Source: Ancylobacter sp. Lp-2 (lineage in GTDB: Bacteria > Pseudomonadota > Alphaproteobacteria > Rhizobiales > Xanthobacteraceae). Taken from it: a DNA stretch of 64,000 nt. How positions within the stretch are numbered: the stretch's first letter is position 1; each line of letters begins with the position of its first letter. The position numbers were made by a program, and so were the translations under genes. The stretch is from positions 369,690 through 433,689 of the forward strand of contig NZ_JAJALI010000002.1 of assembly GCF_020523795.1 (NCBI RefSeq), given 5' to 3'. This document shows, in pieces, positions 20,458 through 28,720 of the stretch. The notes beneath the pieces are model-generated. The model had not been told where the DNA came from. It made no database searches and worked only from the letters and a program-made list of their open reading frames with translations.

Positions 20458-21264
20458 ATGAGCAACGAAACCCGCCCCACCAACGGCTACATCATCGAGG
20501 ACGCCTGGGCGAAGCTCGCCCGCGCGACGCCGGCGCGCATCGCGCTCGGCCGTGCCGGCACCGGCCTGCCGACGCGCGAGGTGCTGCGCTTCGCCCTCGC
20601 CCATGCGCAGGCGCGCGACGCCGTGCACACCCCGTTCGAGGCGGAGGCGACCGCCGCCGCCATCGCCGCGCTGGGCTTCGAGACGCTGCATGTCGCCTCC
20701 GCAGCCCCCTCGCGCGAGGCCTATCTGCGCCGGCCCGATCTCGGCCGCAAGCTCTCGGAGGAGGGGCGCGCCACGCTCGCCCCCTATGCCGGCAGCGCGC
20801 CGGATCTCGCTTTGGTGGTGGCCGACGGCCTGTCCTCGACCGCCATCCACGCGCAGGCGGCGCCGTTCCTCGCCGCGCTCAAGCCGCGCCTCGCGGAGGA
20901 GGGCTGGAGCACCGGCCCGGTCGTCATCGCCTCGCAGGCCCGGGTGGCGCTCGGCGACGAGGTCGGCGAGATCCTGGCGTGCCGGGCGGTGGCGGTGCTG
21001 ATCGGCGAGCGGCCGGGCCTGTCCTCGCCGGACAGTCTTGGCCTCTATCTCACCTTCGCGCCGAGGGTCGGCCGCTCGGATGCCGAGCGCAACTGCATTT
21101 CCAATGTGCGCGGGGATGGGCTGTCCCACGACCATGCTGCCTTCAAGCTGGCCTGGCTGCTTAAGGAAGCCCTCGCCCGCCGGCTGACCGGCGTCAGCCT
21201 GAAGGACGAGAGCGACCTGCTGCTGGTCGCCGGCAAGCCGCCCGCCTCACGCCTCGCCGGCTGA
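20458..21264 (+). CDS. eutC: Ethanolamine ammonia-lyase small subunit
   Basis: A 268-residue partner of EutB that completes the cobalamin site. Family features are ATPARIALGRAGTGLPTRE, the AHAQARDAVHTPF segment, VVADGLSSTAIHAQA, and the closing CISNVRGDGLSHDHAAFKLAWLL. Two in-frame ATGs lie six bases apart. The second (20458) stands seven bases after GAGGG and is taken as the start; the first (20452) is only one base from that site. The last 18 bases overlap the end of the convergent LysR gene. Confidence 0.94.
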   Translation: MSNETRPTNGYIIEDAWAKLARATPARIALGRAGTGLPTREVLRFALAHAQARDAVHTPFEAEATAAAIAALGFETLHVASAAPSREAYLRRPDLGRKLSEEGRATLAPYAGSAPDLALVVADGLSSTAIHAQAAPFLAALKPRLAEEGWSTGPVVIASQARVALGDEVGEILACRAVAVLIGERPGLSSPDSLGLYLTFAPRVGRSDAERNCISNVRGDGLSHDHAAFKLAWLLKEALARRLTGVSLKDESDLLLVAGKPPASRLAG

Positions 21265-22173
21265 CGGGGTGGCCGACGGAACGAGGGCCGGCCCGAGTTC
21301 CCCCAGCACCCAGTCGCGCAGCGTCGCCACCTCCGGCCGGTTCTCCGCGCCCTCGGGAAACACGAAGTCGAAGCCCAGCCCTTCGATCACCGGGCCGAAG
21401 GGCTGGATCAGCACGCCGGAGCGCAGTTCAGGCGCCAGCAGCGGCAGGCTGAGCAGGGCGACGCCCTGTCCGGCCACCGCCGCCTCGATGGCGCTGTTCT
21501 CATCCGTGAAGGTCAGGCCCGCCGTCGTGTCGAAGCCGGTGAGCCCCGCCTTCTCCGCCCAGTCGCTCCAGCTCGGCGTCTTGTTGTGAGACTTGGCGAG
21601 CAGCCAGTCGAAATGGATCAGATTGGCCTGCCGGAGGTCCTCCAGGCGCCTCGGCGCGATGCGCGGGCTGCACACCGGCGCGAAGCATTCGCTCATCAGC
21701 GGCACCGAGACGAGGCCGGGATAGCTGCCGCGCCCATAGCGGATCGCGGCATCCGCCTCGCCGGCGATGAGGTCGACCGCCTCGTCGGAGGCATGCAGGC
21801 GCAAATCCCAGCCCGGATGCAGCGTGCGGAAGCGGCCGGCACGCGGCACCAGCAATCGTGCCGAGAAGGCGAGCGTGGCCGACAGCGTCGCCAACCGGCG
21901 CCCGGGACGCGGGCGCGCCTGCGCCACCGCATCCGCCATCACCTCGAAGGCGCTGCCGAGCCGCGCCGCCAGGTCGAGCCCGCCGGCGGTCGGCACCACC
22001 TTGCGGGTGCGGCGGATGAACAGCGGCGTGCCGAGTTCCTCCTCCAGCAGGCGCACCTGATGGCTGATGGCGGTCGGCGTCACCCCGAGTTCCGCCGCGG
22101 CGTCCTTGAAGCTCTCCAGCCGCGCGGCGGCTTCGAAGGCGCGGAGCGACCCCAGCGGCGGCAGGCGGCGCAT
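21247..22173 (-). CDS. LysR-family transcriptional regulator (GcvA-like)
   Basis: A 308-residue regulator. The N-terminal winged helix is clear (LRAFEAAARLESFKDAAAEL, VTPTAISHQVRLLEEELGTPLFIR), followed by a periplasmic-binding-type effector domain to the C terminus. The opening LPPLGSLRAFEAAARL pattern is that of the GcvA branch. It is divergent from the SMR exporter gene, the usual position for a LysR protein and its target, and two overlapping dyads just upstream of its start (22183-22205) are candidate operators. Effector unknown. Confidence 0.85.
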   Translation of the reverse strand: MRRLPPLGSLRAFEAAARLESFKDAAAELGVTPTAISHQVRLLEEELGTPLFIRRTRKVVPTAGGLDLAARLGSAFEVMADAVAQARPRPGRRLATLSATLAFSARLLVPRAGRFRTLHPGWDLRLHASDEAVDLIAGEADAAIRYGRGSYPGLVSVPLMSECFAPVCSPRIAPRRLEDLRQANLIHFDWLLAKSHNKTPSWSDWAEKAGLTGFDTTAGLTFTDENSAIEAAVAGQGVALLSLPLLAPELRSGVLIQPFGPVIEGLGFDFVFPEGAENRPEVATLRDWVLGELGPALVPSATPSAGEA

Positions 22174-22182
22174 GACAACCTC

Positions 22183-22205
22183 ATGGATGAATTCATCTCA
22201 TCCAT
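22183..22205. promoter_or_regulatory. Overlapping dyads in the LysR/SMR divergent promoter
   Basis: ATGGATGA, seven bases, TCATCCAT is a perfect 8-base dyad. The first arm also takes part in a perfect 12-base palindrome GATGAATTCATC (22186-22197). The pair begins 10 bases upstream of the LysR start, where a LysR protein usually autoregulates and controls the divergent gene. Confidence 0.45.
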
Positions 22206-22263
22206 TGACTGAGAACTTCGCGTTTGTCGAGCTGGTTCAAGGAGCTTATCTCCATGCCGGCAA

Positions 22264-22290
22264 GAGACACGTGAATGTGTCTCATCTTTT
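22264..22290 (+). promoter_or_regulatory. Small hairpin in the SMR leader
   Basis: GAGACAC / GTGTCTC forms a perfect 7-base stem with a 6-base loop, followed by ATCTTTT and then the AGGAG ribosome site of the SMR gene. It could be a weak attenuator or an operator. It lacks the paired ACGR loops expected of a mini-ykkC guanidine riboswitch. Confidence 0.3.
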
Positions 22291-22305
22291 CGACAGGAGT
22301 GATCC

Positions 22306-22623
22306 ATGACCGCGTGGCTGTTTCTCGTGCTGGCGGCAGGGTTTGAAATCGTCTTCGCCCTCGCCATGAAGGCCTCCGAGGGCTTTACCCGACTGCTTCC
22401 CAGCCTGCTCACTCTGGTGGCCGGCGGCATCAGCCTCGCGCTGCTCACGTTCGCGATGAAGACCATGCCGGTGAGCCTCGCCTATCCCGCCTGGACCGCG
22501 ATGGGCACGCTCGGCGCCGTCATTCTCGGCGCGGCCTTTTTCGGCGAGCCGCTCGGCCTCGGCAAGCTGCTCGCCACCGCCGCGCTGATCGGCGGCGTCG
22601 CCGGCCTTCAGATCAGCGGCTGA
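22306..22623 (+). CDS. SMR-family small multidrug/cation exporter
   Basis: A 105-residue, four-helix inner-membrane protein of the small multidrug resistance family, working as an antiparallel or parallel dimer driven by protons. The essential membrane glutamate is Glu14 (AAGFEIVFA), and SEGFTRLLPS and AYPAWTAMGTLGA with Trp63 are family hallmarks. The MKTMPVSLAYPAWTAMG stretch is closer to SugE/Gdx than to EmrE, but the tryptophan that follows the glutamate in Gdx guanidinium exporters is phenylalanine here, so I do not call it SugE. AGGAG precedes the ATG. It is divergent from the LysR gene and overlaps the end of the convergent Cys-His-Asp gene by 11 bases. Confidence 0.82.
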   Translation: MTAWLFLVLAAGFEIVFALAMKASEGFTRLLPSLLTLVAGGISLALLTFAMKTMPVSLAYPAWTAMGTLGAVILGAAFFGEPLGLGKLLATAALIGGVAGLQISG

Positions 22624-23122
22624 GGAGCCACGCCTGCAAGGCGCCGCGCTGGGCCGAGACATGCCAGCGCGGCAGCAGGGCATTCGCCGTACGCTCGCGC
22701 GCCGCGGCGGAGGCCGGCAGCGCGGTATCGCCATGTCCCTCGCCATAACGACTGTCGGTGGCCGCGACCACCAGCACCGGCGCCGCGCCGAACTGGTCCG
22801 CCGTGACATCGACGATCAGGCCGCCCTGCTGGACCCAGGCGTGTGATTGCCATTGCCGCCCATCGAAGAAGCCGTATGGCCCGATCTCCGGCTCCTGTTC
22901 CCCCAGCCGCGGCGTGCCGCTGACCCAGCGGGCGGACAAACCATGCTCCTCGATCACATGGACCAGAAACAGGCTGGAGCGTCCGCAGGTCCAGCGCGAC
23001 GTCACCGTGGGAGCTTCGCCCCAGGCCGAATGCCACTCGGGCCAGATCGCCTCTAGAAAGTCCCGCGCCGCGACGGCGATGTCCCACAGGAGTTCCCGAT
23101 GGCCGCCGCTCACGGCTGCCAT
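22613..23122 (-). CDS. Uncharacterised protein with transglutaminase-like Cys-His-Asp pattern
   Basis: A 169-residue protein I cannot name. Cys46 (RWTCGRSSLFLVHV), His94 (QSHAWVQQG) and Asp105 (LIVDVTADQFG) fall in the order and spacing of a papain/transglutaminase-type triad, with a helix after the cysteine and a beta strand after each of the others. No signal peptide is seen, so it should be cytosolic. Its ATG at 23122 lies inside the last codons of the flavin monooxygenase gene (13-base overlap), implying translational coupling to that enzyme. The 3' end overlaps the convergent SMR gene by 11 bases. A peptidase, amidase or acyltransferase activity is possible. Confidence 0.6.
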   Translation of the reverse strand: MAAVSGGHRELLWDIAVAARDFLEAIWPEWHSAWGEAPTVTSRWTCGRSSLFLVHVIEEHGLSARWVSGTPRLGEQEPEIGPYGFFDGRQWQSHAWVQQGGLIVDVTADQFGAAPVLVVAATDSRYGEGHGDTALPASAAARERTANALLPRWHVSAQRGALQAWLLSR

Positions 23123-24288
23123 TCGTAGATCCAGCGATAGCGCTCCAGCACGCCGGCGCCGCCCTTGGCGCGGATCACCAGATTGCGTGCGAACGCCATC
23201 GGGCCGGAGAGGTGGTACACCCGGTCCATGCCGCGCGCGGCGGCCTGCACCCGCGCTGTACGCGGCCGGCGCAGCGCCTCGTAGCGGCGCAGGGCGGAGG
23301 GGATGTCGCCTCCCTCCCGCAGGCAGGCAGCCAGCACATCTGCATCCTCGATCGCCTGCGCCGCCCCTTGGGCGAGGAACGGCACCATGGCGTGCGCGGC
23401 ATCGCCGAGCAGCGTCACCCGCCCGCTGCTCCACGCGTGCAGCGGGTCGAGATCGAACAGCGCCCAGCGCAGCCAGGCGCCCGGCGCCGCCAGCAGCGCC
23501 TGCACATCGGCGCACCAGCCTTGGAAATGCCCGGCGAGCTCGCCCTTCTCGCCCTCATGGCTCCAGCCATGCGCCTGCCGTTCGTCCGGGGTGATGGCGA
23601 CGAGGTTGACCGCCTTGCCGCCGCGCACCGGATAGGTGACGAGATGCGCGCCAGGGCCCAACCAGAGCCGCGTCGCCGCGTCGGCGAGATGCGCCGGCAG
23701 CCGCGCCACCGGCGCCGTCGCCCGCCAGGCGGCGCGATGCCGGAAGGAGGGCAGGGTGTGGGGAACCAGCTGTCCGCGCACCGCCGAGCGCAGACCGTCG
23801 GCGCCGATCAGCGCCGCGCCGTCGAAGATCGCCGGTGTCTCGCCGCGCCGGATGACCACGCGGACGCGGCCATCCTCCTCGCTGAAACCCTCGATGGTGG
23901 AACGCAGAAGCAGCCGGATGCGCGGCTCGGCCAGCACCGCCTCGGCGAGCGCGGCCTGAAGATCGGCGCGGTGGATGACGAGAAAGGGCGCGCCGAACCG
24001 TATCTCGGCAGCCTCGCCCATCTCCGCCTCGGCCAGCAGCCGGCCATGGCGCGCGTCCATCACCCGCATGAAGGCGGGCTGCACGGCGCGTTCCTTCACC
24101 CGCTCGAGCACGCCGAGCCGGGAGAGGCAGCTCGTGGCGTTGGCGGCGAGCTGCACGCCGGCGCCTGCTTCCTGCAGCGCTTCCGCGCGCTCCAGTATGG
24201 TAACCTCGAATCCGGCCCGCGCCAGTGCGAGCGCGGCGCTCAGCCCCCCGACACCGGCACCGGCGACGAGGATGTCACGCTCGGACAA
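23110..24288 (-). CDS. FAD-dependent aromatic-ring monooxygenase (salicylate hydroxylase-like)
   Basis: A 392-residue single-component flavoprotein hydroxylase. The Rossmann motif GAGVGGLSAALALARAG opens the protein, ALIGADGLRSAVR is the DG motif near residue 165, and LLGDAAHAMVPFLAQGAAQAIEDA near 290 is the GD motif contacting FAD ribityl. The pattern is that of 3-hydroxybenzoate/salicylate/6-hydroxynicotinate hydroxylases and UbiH relatives. The substrate cannot be fixed because no ring-cleavage genes adjoin it. It is followed with overlap by the Cys-His-Asp protein and preceded nine bases upstream by the zinc-finger gene, all on one strand. Confidence 0.8.
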   Translation of the reverse strand: MSERDILVAGAGVGGLSAALALARAGFEVTILERAEALQEAGAGVQLAANATSCLSRLGVLERVKERAVQPAFMRVMDARHGRLLAEAEMGEAAEIRFGAPFLVIHRADLQAALAEAVLAEPRIRLLLRSTIEGFSEEDGRVRVVIRRGETPAIFDGAALIGADGLRSAVRGQLVPHTLPSFRHRAAWRATAPVARLPAHLADAATRLWLGPGAHLVTYPVRGGKAVNLVAITPDERQAHGWSHEGEKGELAGHFQGWCADVQALLAAPGAWLRWALFDLDPLHAWSSGRVTLLGDAAHAMVPFLAQGAAQAIEDADVLAACLREGGDIPSALRRYEALRRPRTARVQAAARGMDRVYHLSGPMAFARNLVIRAKGGAGVLERYRWIYEWQP

Positions 24289-24297
24289 GGAGCCTCC

Positions 24298-24543
24298 TCA
24301 GGCCGCGGCGGCCTCGTAGAGGCAGCCCGCCGGCACCGATTCGTCGCCGTGCAGCTTGGCGTCGAACTTGTAGAGGGTGGAGCAGTAGGGGCAGATGATC
24401 TCGTCGTCCGAGCCCATGTCGAGGAAGACATGCGGGTGGTCGTAGGGCGGCTTGGCGCCGACGCACATGAATTCCTTGGCGCCGATGGAGATAGCCGGCA
24501 CGCCCGCCGAATTGTGGAAATGAGGAACGACGTGGCCCGCCAT
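24298..24543 (-). CDS. Zinc-finger domain protein (zf-CHCC, NDUFS6-like)
   Basis: An 81-residue protein with the C-x-G-x5-H-P then C-x2-C zinc pattern (MCVGAKPPYDHPHVF ... CPYCSTLYKFD) of the zf-CHCC family, related to the zinc-binding 13-kDa subunit NDUFS6 of mitochondrial complex I. In alphaproteobacteria this small protein is encoded singly, away from nuo genes, and is thought to accompany complex I. Start at the ATG at 24543 by homology. It is the first gene of a three-gene minus-strand run ending with the Cys-His-Asp gene. Confidence 0.82.
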   Translation of the reverse strand: MAGHVVPHFHNSAGVPAISIGAKEFMCVGAKPPYDHPHVFLDMGSDDEIICPYCSTLYKFDAKLHGDESVPAGCLYEAAAA

Positions 24544-24763
24544 GTGTCTGCCCTGTCCGGATGGATCGAAGGGCGGCAGGATAGCCGCTGGCGTCTCCCG
24601 GCGAAAGGGGCGGCGCGGCGGCACGCGCCTCGATCCCAAGATGAGAACGCCGAAACCCGGCTTCCCGCTCAGCCGTTCATGGCCTCGTACCGCGCCCCCC
24701 TCGGCGTACTCTTGGCTTCGCCACAATGCGCGCGCATGACGCAGCGTGCTCCGCTGGTCTTGC

Positions 24764-25762
24764 ATGATGCGCCGTCCGAACCTCGCCCGCCTCTTCGCTG
24801 CCGCCTCGCTCCTGCTCGCCCTTGCCGGCTCGGCCCACTGGCTGCTGCCGCTGGGACGGGAGGCGTTTGCGCTGCTGATGGCGCGGGACGATGCCGCCCG
24901 CCTCGCCGATCTACGCCTCGACAAGGCGCTCACCGCCGAGCGCGCCAATCGCGAGATCGACGAGGCGCTGGCCAATGACGACGCCGAGTTGGCGGCGAGC
25001 TTCCTGGAACTCGCCGACGCCCGCGCGCTGCCGATCCCGGCGGAGCGGCGGGCACGGGTGCTGGCGGCCTCCACCCATGCCGCCACGACCCTGCGCGAGG
25101 CGGGCGCGTTCGGCCGGGGATTCGTCACCGGGGAGGCGGAGGACCTGCCCAGCCTCGCCGGCGCCACGGCGGGTGACCTCACCGTCTGGGGTGACATTCG
25201 CGATCTCGGCCGGCAGGCCGGCAATTATCTGCGCGGCGACGCCGTCGATCCGCTGATGACCGGCCTCGCCGGGGTCGGCATCGCAGCAACCGCCGCCACC
25301 TACGCCGCCTTCGGTGCCCCGGTGACATTGCGGGCCGGCCTCAGCCTCGCCAAGGGTGCTCGCCGCACCGGCGCGCTCGGCCTGCGCCTCGGCGACGATC
25401 TCATCGGGCTGCTGCGCTCCGGCCGCCGCGCCCGTGCGATTGACGCCGTCGCCGATATCGGGCGTGTCGGCGAAAAAGCGGGCATGCGCGCGACGCTCGC
25501 CGGCCTGCGCCATGCCGACGACGTCACCGACGTCGCCCGACTGCGCCGGCTCTCCGAGGCCAAGGGCGGCCAGACGCTGGCGGTGCTGAAGACCCTCGGC
25601 CGCGGCGCCCTGGTGCTCGGCGAGATCGCGGCCAAGCTCGCCTTCTGGGTCGTCGCGGCGGCGTTGAATCTCCTGGGGCTGGTGGCATCGCTCAACAGCA
25701 CCGTGGTGGCGCTGCTGCGGCCGCTGTGGCGCGGCGGTCGCGCCGGCCTCCTGCCGGCCTGA
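24764..25762 (+). CDS. Uncharacterised membrane protein
   Basis: A 332-residue protein I do not recognise. An N-terminal signal anchor (FAAASLLLALAGSAHWLL) is followed by a helical, acidic segment to about residue 110 (DKALTAERANREIDEAL, ASFLELADAR). A hydrophobic stretch lies near 165-200 (MTGLAGVGIAATAATYAAFG), then a basic linker, and two membrane helices near the C terminus (ALVLGEIAAKLAFWVVAAALNLLGLVASL). The ATG at 24764 or the one directly after it starts the protein; a GTG six codons earlier is also in frame. It stands alone between divergent and co-directional genes. Envelope function is likely, nothing more can be said. Confidence 0.55.
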   Translation: MMRRPNLARLFAAASLLLALAGSAHWLLPLGREAFALLMARDDAARLADLRLDKALTAERANREIDEALANDDAELAASFLELADARALPIPAERRARVLAASTHAATTLREAGAFGRGFVTGEAEDLPSLAGATAGDLTVWGDIRDLGRQAGNYLRGDAVDPLMTGLAGVGIAATAATYAAFGAPVTLRAGLSLAKGARRTGALGLRLGDDLIGLLRSGRRARAIDAVADIGRVGEKAGMRATLAGLRHADDVTDVARLRRLSEAKGGQTLAVLKTLGRGALVLGEIAAKLAFWVVAAALNLLGLVASLNSTVVALLRPLWRGGRAGLLPA

Positions 25763-25914
25763 GCTTTCCGAACGACCGCATCACGAGCCGCCCGTCCCCA
25801 TGGTTCCGAGCGGCGGCGCATGTCCGGCATGCGGAGGATCGTCTTGGCACGCCTCGCCCTGCTCAGTAGCTTGCCGGCTTCCCACTATCCCGCCTTGCCG
25901 GAGTCCCAGCCGCC

Positions 25915-26667
25915 ATGCCGACCTTCTCCCGTGACGGTCTCGAATTCGCCTATCTCGACGAGGGCGAAGGCGAGCCGATCGTCCTCGTCCACGGCTTCGC
26001 CTCCACCAAGGAGATCAACTGGGTCGGTCCGGGCTGGGTGTCGACGCTGACCCGCGCCGGACGCCGCGTCATCGCCATGGACAATCGCGGCCACGGTGCC
26101 TCGGTGAAGCTCTACGACCGCGACGCCTACGATCCATGGATCATGGCCGGCGACGTGCTGGCGCTGATGGCCCATCTCGGCCTGCCGCGCTTCGACGTCA
26201 TGGGCTATTCGATGGGCGGGCGCATCGGCGCCTGCGTCGCGTTGCTGGCGCCGGAGCGGGTGCGCACCCTCATTCTCGGCGGCATCGGCATCCATCTGGT
26301 CGAAGGCGCCGGCCTGCCGGTCACCGTCGCCGAGGCGCTGCTGGCCGACAGCCTCGACGACGTTACCGATCCGATGGGCCGCACCTTCCGCGCTTTCGCC
26401 GAGCAGACCAAAAGCGACCGCCAGGCGCTCGCCGCCTGCATCTATGGTTCGCGCCGCACGCTGACGCGCGAGGAGGTCGGCCAGATCCGGGCGCCGACCC
26501 TGATCGCCATCGGCACCCGCGACGCGGTGTCCGGCGCCGCGCGCCCGCTCGCCGAGTTGATCCCCGGCTCCGAAGTGCTGGATATCCCCGATCGCGAGCA
26601 CATGCTGGCCGTCGGCGACAAGGTGTTCAAGCAGGCGGCTTTGTCCTTTCTCGACCGGCACGGATGA
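25915..26667 (+). CDS. Alpha/beta hydrolase
   Basis: A 250-residue cytosolic hydrolase with a full triad: nucleophile Ser99 in MGYSMGG, acid in IGTRDAVSG near residue 202 and His in PDREHMLAVGD near 227. LVHGFASTKEINW is the oxyanion loop and AMDNRGHGAS follows beta strand 4. It resembles carboxylesterase/haloperoxidase-type esterases common in Hyphomicrobiales. Substrate unknown. cysE follows after 137 bases on the same strand. Confidence 0.75.
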   Translation: MPTFSRDGLEFAYLDEGEGEPIVLVHGFASTKEINWVGPGWVSTLTRAGRRVIAMDNRGHGASVKLYDRDAYDPWIMAGDVLALMAHLGLPRFDVMGYSMGGRIGACVALLAPERVRTLILGGIGIHLVEGAGLPVTVAEALLADSLDDVTDPMGRTFRAFAEQTKSDRQALAACIYGSRRTLTREEVGQIRAPTLIAIGTRDAVSGAARPLAELIPGSEVLDIPDREHMLAVGDKVFKQAALSFLDRHG

Positions 26668-26804
26668 ACTTCTTGCATCGGCCGGCCGCGCGGGGCGGGA
26701 CCGCATAGGCCGCGGCCCTCAGCTGTGCTAGAACGACGCCAATTCGTGGCCGCCGCCGGCTGAATGCGGCCCACGCCCCAGGGCGGAAGACAGGACACAA
26801 GGCG

Positions 26805-27659
26805 ATGGTGCAGGCTGTTAACACCCGCGCGGACCATGCGACGCGCTCCCTCATCGAAAAGGTCGACCCGGTGTGGTCGCGCATCCGCCAGGAGGCGGAG
26901 GAGGTCGCCGCCAACGACCCGGCGCTGGCCAGCTTCGTCTATACGACGGTGCTGCATCACCAGTCGCTGGAGAAGGCGGTGGCGCACCGCATCGCCCAGC
27001 GGCTCCATCATGCCGACGTCCCAGCCGAACTGATCCGCCAGGCCTATGACGACGCCTTCGCCGCCGATCCCGCGATTGGCGTCGCCATCCGCGCCGACAT
27101 CATGGCGGTGTGCGACCGCGACCCGGCGACCGACCGGGCGCTGCAGCCGCTGCTCTATTTCAAGGGTTTCCACGCCATCGAGACCCATCGGCTGGCGCAT
27201 TGGCTGTGGCACAATGGCCGGCGCGACTTCGCGCTCTATCTGCAGAGCCGCGCCTCGGTCTGCTACCAGGTCGACATCAATCCGGCGGCACCGTTCGGCC
27301 GCGGCATCTTCTTCGACCATGCCACCGGCATCGTGGTCGGCGAGACGGCGGTGATCGAGGACGATGTCTCGATCCTGCAGGGCGTCACCCTCGGCGGCAC
27401 CGGCAAGGAACATGGCGACCGCCACCCGAAGATCCGCTACGGCGTGCTGATCGGCGCCGGTGCCAAGGTGCTCGGCAATATCGAGATCGGCCATTGCGCC
27501 CGTATCGCGGCCGGCTCGGTGGTGCTGAAGCCGGTGCCGGCCAAGACCACGGTGGCCGGCGTGCCGGCACGCATCGTCGGCGAGACCGGCTCGTGCTGCG
27601 ATCCCTCGCGCAGCATGGACCAGCTGTTCGATCTGCCCTTCCTCGGCGAGTCGATCTGA
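26805..27659 (+). CDS. cysE: Serine O-acetyltransferase
   Basis: A 284-residue enzyme making O-acetylserine from serine and acetyl-CoA, the first step of cysteine synthesis. An N-terminal helical domain (about 1-160, VDPVWSRIRQEAEEVAANDP) precedes the left-handed parallel beta helix with hexapeptide repeats. GRGIFFDHATGIVVGETA and LGGTGKEHGDRHPKI surround the active site. The C-terminal tail would carry the cysteine-synthase-docking end (FLGESI, closing in isoleucine as in other CysE proteins). It heads a run with the DUF3126 and gamma-carbonic-anhydrase genes. Confidence 0.95.
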   Translation: MVQAVNTRADHATRSLIEKVDPVWSRIRQEAEEVAANDPALASFVYTTVLHHQSLEKAVAHRIAQRLHHADVPAELIRQAYDDAFAADPAIGVAIRADIMAVCDRDPATDRALQPLLYFKGFHAIETHRLAHWLWHNGRRDFALYLQSRASVCYQVDINPAAPFGRGIFFDHATGIVVGETAVIEDDVSILQGVTLGGTGKEHGDRHPKIRYGVLIGAGAKVLGNIEIGHCARIAAGSVVLKPVPAKTTVAGVPARIVGETGSCCDPSRSMDQLFDLPFLGESI

Positions 27660-27772
27660 GAGGGGTCATCTGAACCGGGGAAGCAGACCCGGGCGCGGTT
27701 GCGCCGCGCGCCGGGCCGTGGCAAGGCTCCCGGACGTGGCTGCGGCCTGACACACATCGTGGGAGCACGGTT

Positions 27773-27985
27773 TTGGAAAAGAAAGATCTCGAGCGCGTTC
27801 AGACCTATATGCGCCGACTGTTCAACAACACGCAGATCAAGGTCGTCGCGCGCCCGAAGAAGAAGGATTCGGCCGAGGTCTATATCGGCGACGAGTTCAT
27901 CGGCGTGATGTTCGAGGACAAGGAAGACGGCGACCTGTCCTATAATTTCCAGATGGCGATCCTCGACACCGACCTCGAGGATTGA
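27773..27985 (+). CDS. DUF3126 family protein, TTG start
   Basis: A 70-residue acidic protein of the DUF3126 family, restricted to alphaproteobacteria and of unknown function. The conserved core is RPKKKDSAEVYIGDEFIGVMF and DGDLSYNFQMAIL. Homology demands the start at TTG 27773, seven bases after GGGAG; no ATG or GTG suits. It is followed three bases after its stop by the gamma-carbonic-anhydrase gene, so the two are cotranscribed. Confidence 0.85.
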   Translation: MEKKDLERVQTYMRRLFNNTQIKVVARPKKKDSAEVYIGDEFIGVMFEDKEDGDLSYNFQMAILDTDLED

Positions 27986-27988
27986 TCG

Positions 27989-28519
27989 ATGCCGGTCTAC
28001 GCGCTTGACGGCGTCCAGCCGGACCTGCCCGCCCTCGGGCGGTTCTGGATCGCCCCCGACGCCGCCGTCATCGGCAATGTCGCGCTCGACGACGAGGCGA
28101 GCGTCTGGTTCGGCTCCGTCATTCGCGGCGACAATGAACGGGTCTCCATCGGCGCCCGGGTGAACATCCAGGAGCTGTGCGTCCTGCACACCGACCCCGG
28201 CTTCCCGATGACCATCGGCGAGGACTGCACCATCGGCCACAAGGCGATGCTGCATGGCTGCACCATCGGCGCCAACAGCCTCGTCGGCATGGGCGCCACC
28301 ATCCTCAACGGCGCCCGCATCGGCCGCAACTGCCTCGTCGGGGCGGGGGCGCTGATCACCGAGGGCAAGGAATTCCCCGATAATTCGCTCATCGTCGGCG
28401 CCCCGGCCAAGGCGATCCGCGAGCTCGGGCCGGAATGGGTGGAGCGCATCAGTCGCACCTCTGCGCATTATGTGCGCAATTGGCGCCGTTTCGCCGAAGG
28501 TCTGAAGCGCATCGATTGA
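27989..28519 (+). CDS. Gamma-carbonic-anhydrase family protein
   Basis: A 176-residue left-handed beta-helix protein. The three zinc-binding histidines of gamma-carbonic anhydrases appear as VLHTDPG, IGHKAML and [11 protein letters not shown], and the [10 protein letters not shown] stretch forms the usual turn. Members (YrdA/PaaY/CaiE group) may be carbonic anhydrases or acyl-CoA thioesterases; activity cannot be decided from sequence. It is the last gene of its operon and is followed by a strong bidirectional terminator. Confidence 0.85.
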   Translation: MPVYALDGVQPDLPALGRFWIAPDAAVIGNVALDDEASVWFGSVIRGDNERVSIGARVNIQELCVLHTDPGFPMTIGEDCTIGHKAMLHGCTIGANSLVGMGATILNGARIGRNCLVGAGALITEGKEFPDNSLIVGAPAKAIRELGPEWVERISRTSAHYVRNWRRFAEGLKRID

Positions 28520-28563
28520 TGCGCGGCCTTTCGCAGACAAGATATCGTAATCGTCGATTAAGC

Positions 28564-28598
28564 AAAAACGCTCCCGCCAATCGGTCGGGAGCGTTTTT
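28564..28598. terminator. Bidirectional terminator
   Basis: AAAAACGCTCCCG / CGGGAGCGTTTTT is a perfect 13-base dyad with a 9-base loop. Runs of A and T on the two sides make it work in both directions. On the plus strand it ends the cysE-DUF3126-gammaCA transcript. On the minus strand it lies 123 bases beyond the C93 peptidase stop. Confidence 0.9.
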
Positions 28599-28720
28599 AT
28601 TAGGTAAATGCCCGGCGTTTGTTCAGAAGGCGTCAACCATCCGCGCAGGCGTGCCGGAAGCGGGGAAGGGCGCCGGGAGGAGGCAGGCGACAGGGATAGC
28701 CCGCTTCTCTCCCACGTCGC

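Noticed and set aside
22174-22305. Guanidine riboswitch (ykkC or mini-ykkC) before the SMR gene
   Set aside because: Only one small hairpin is present and its loop lacks the ACGR motif; the SMR protein also lacks a Gdx tryptophan.
25838-25862. Sigma-54 promoter-like TGGCACG before the second hydrolase
   Set aside because: The GC dinucleotide required ten bases after GG is absent.
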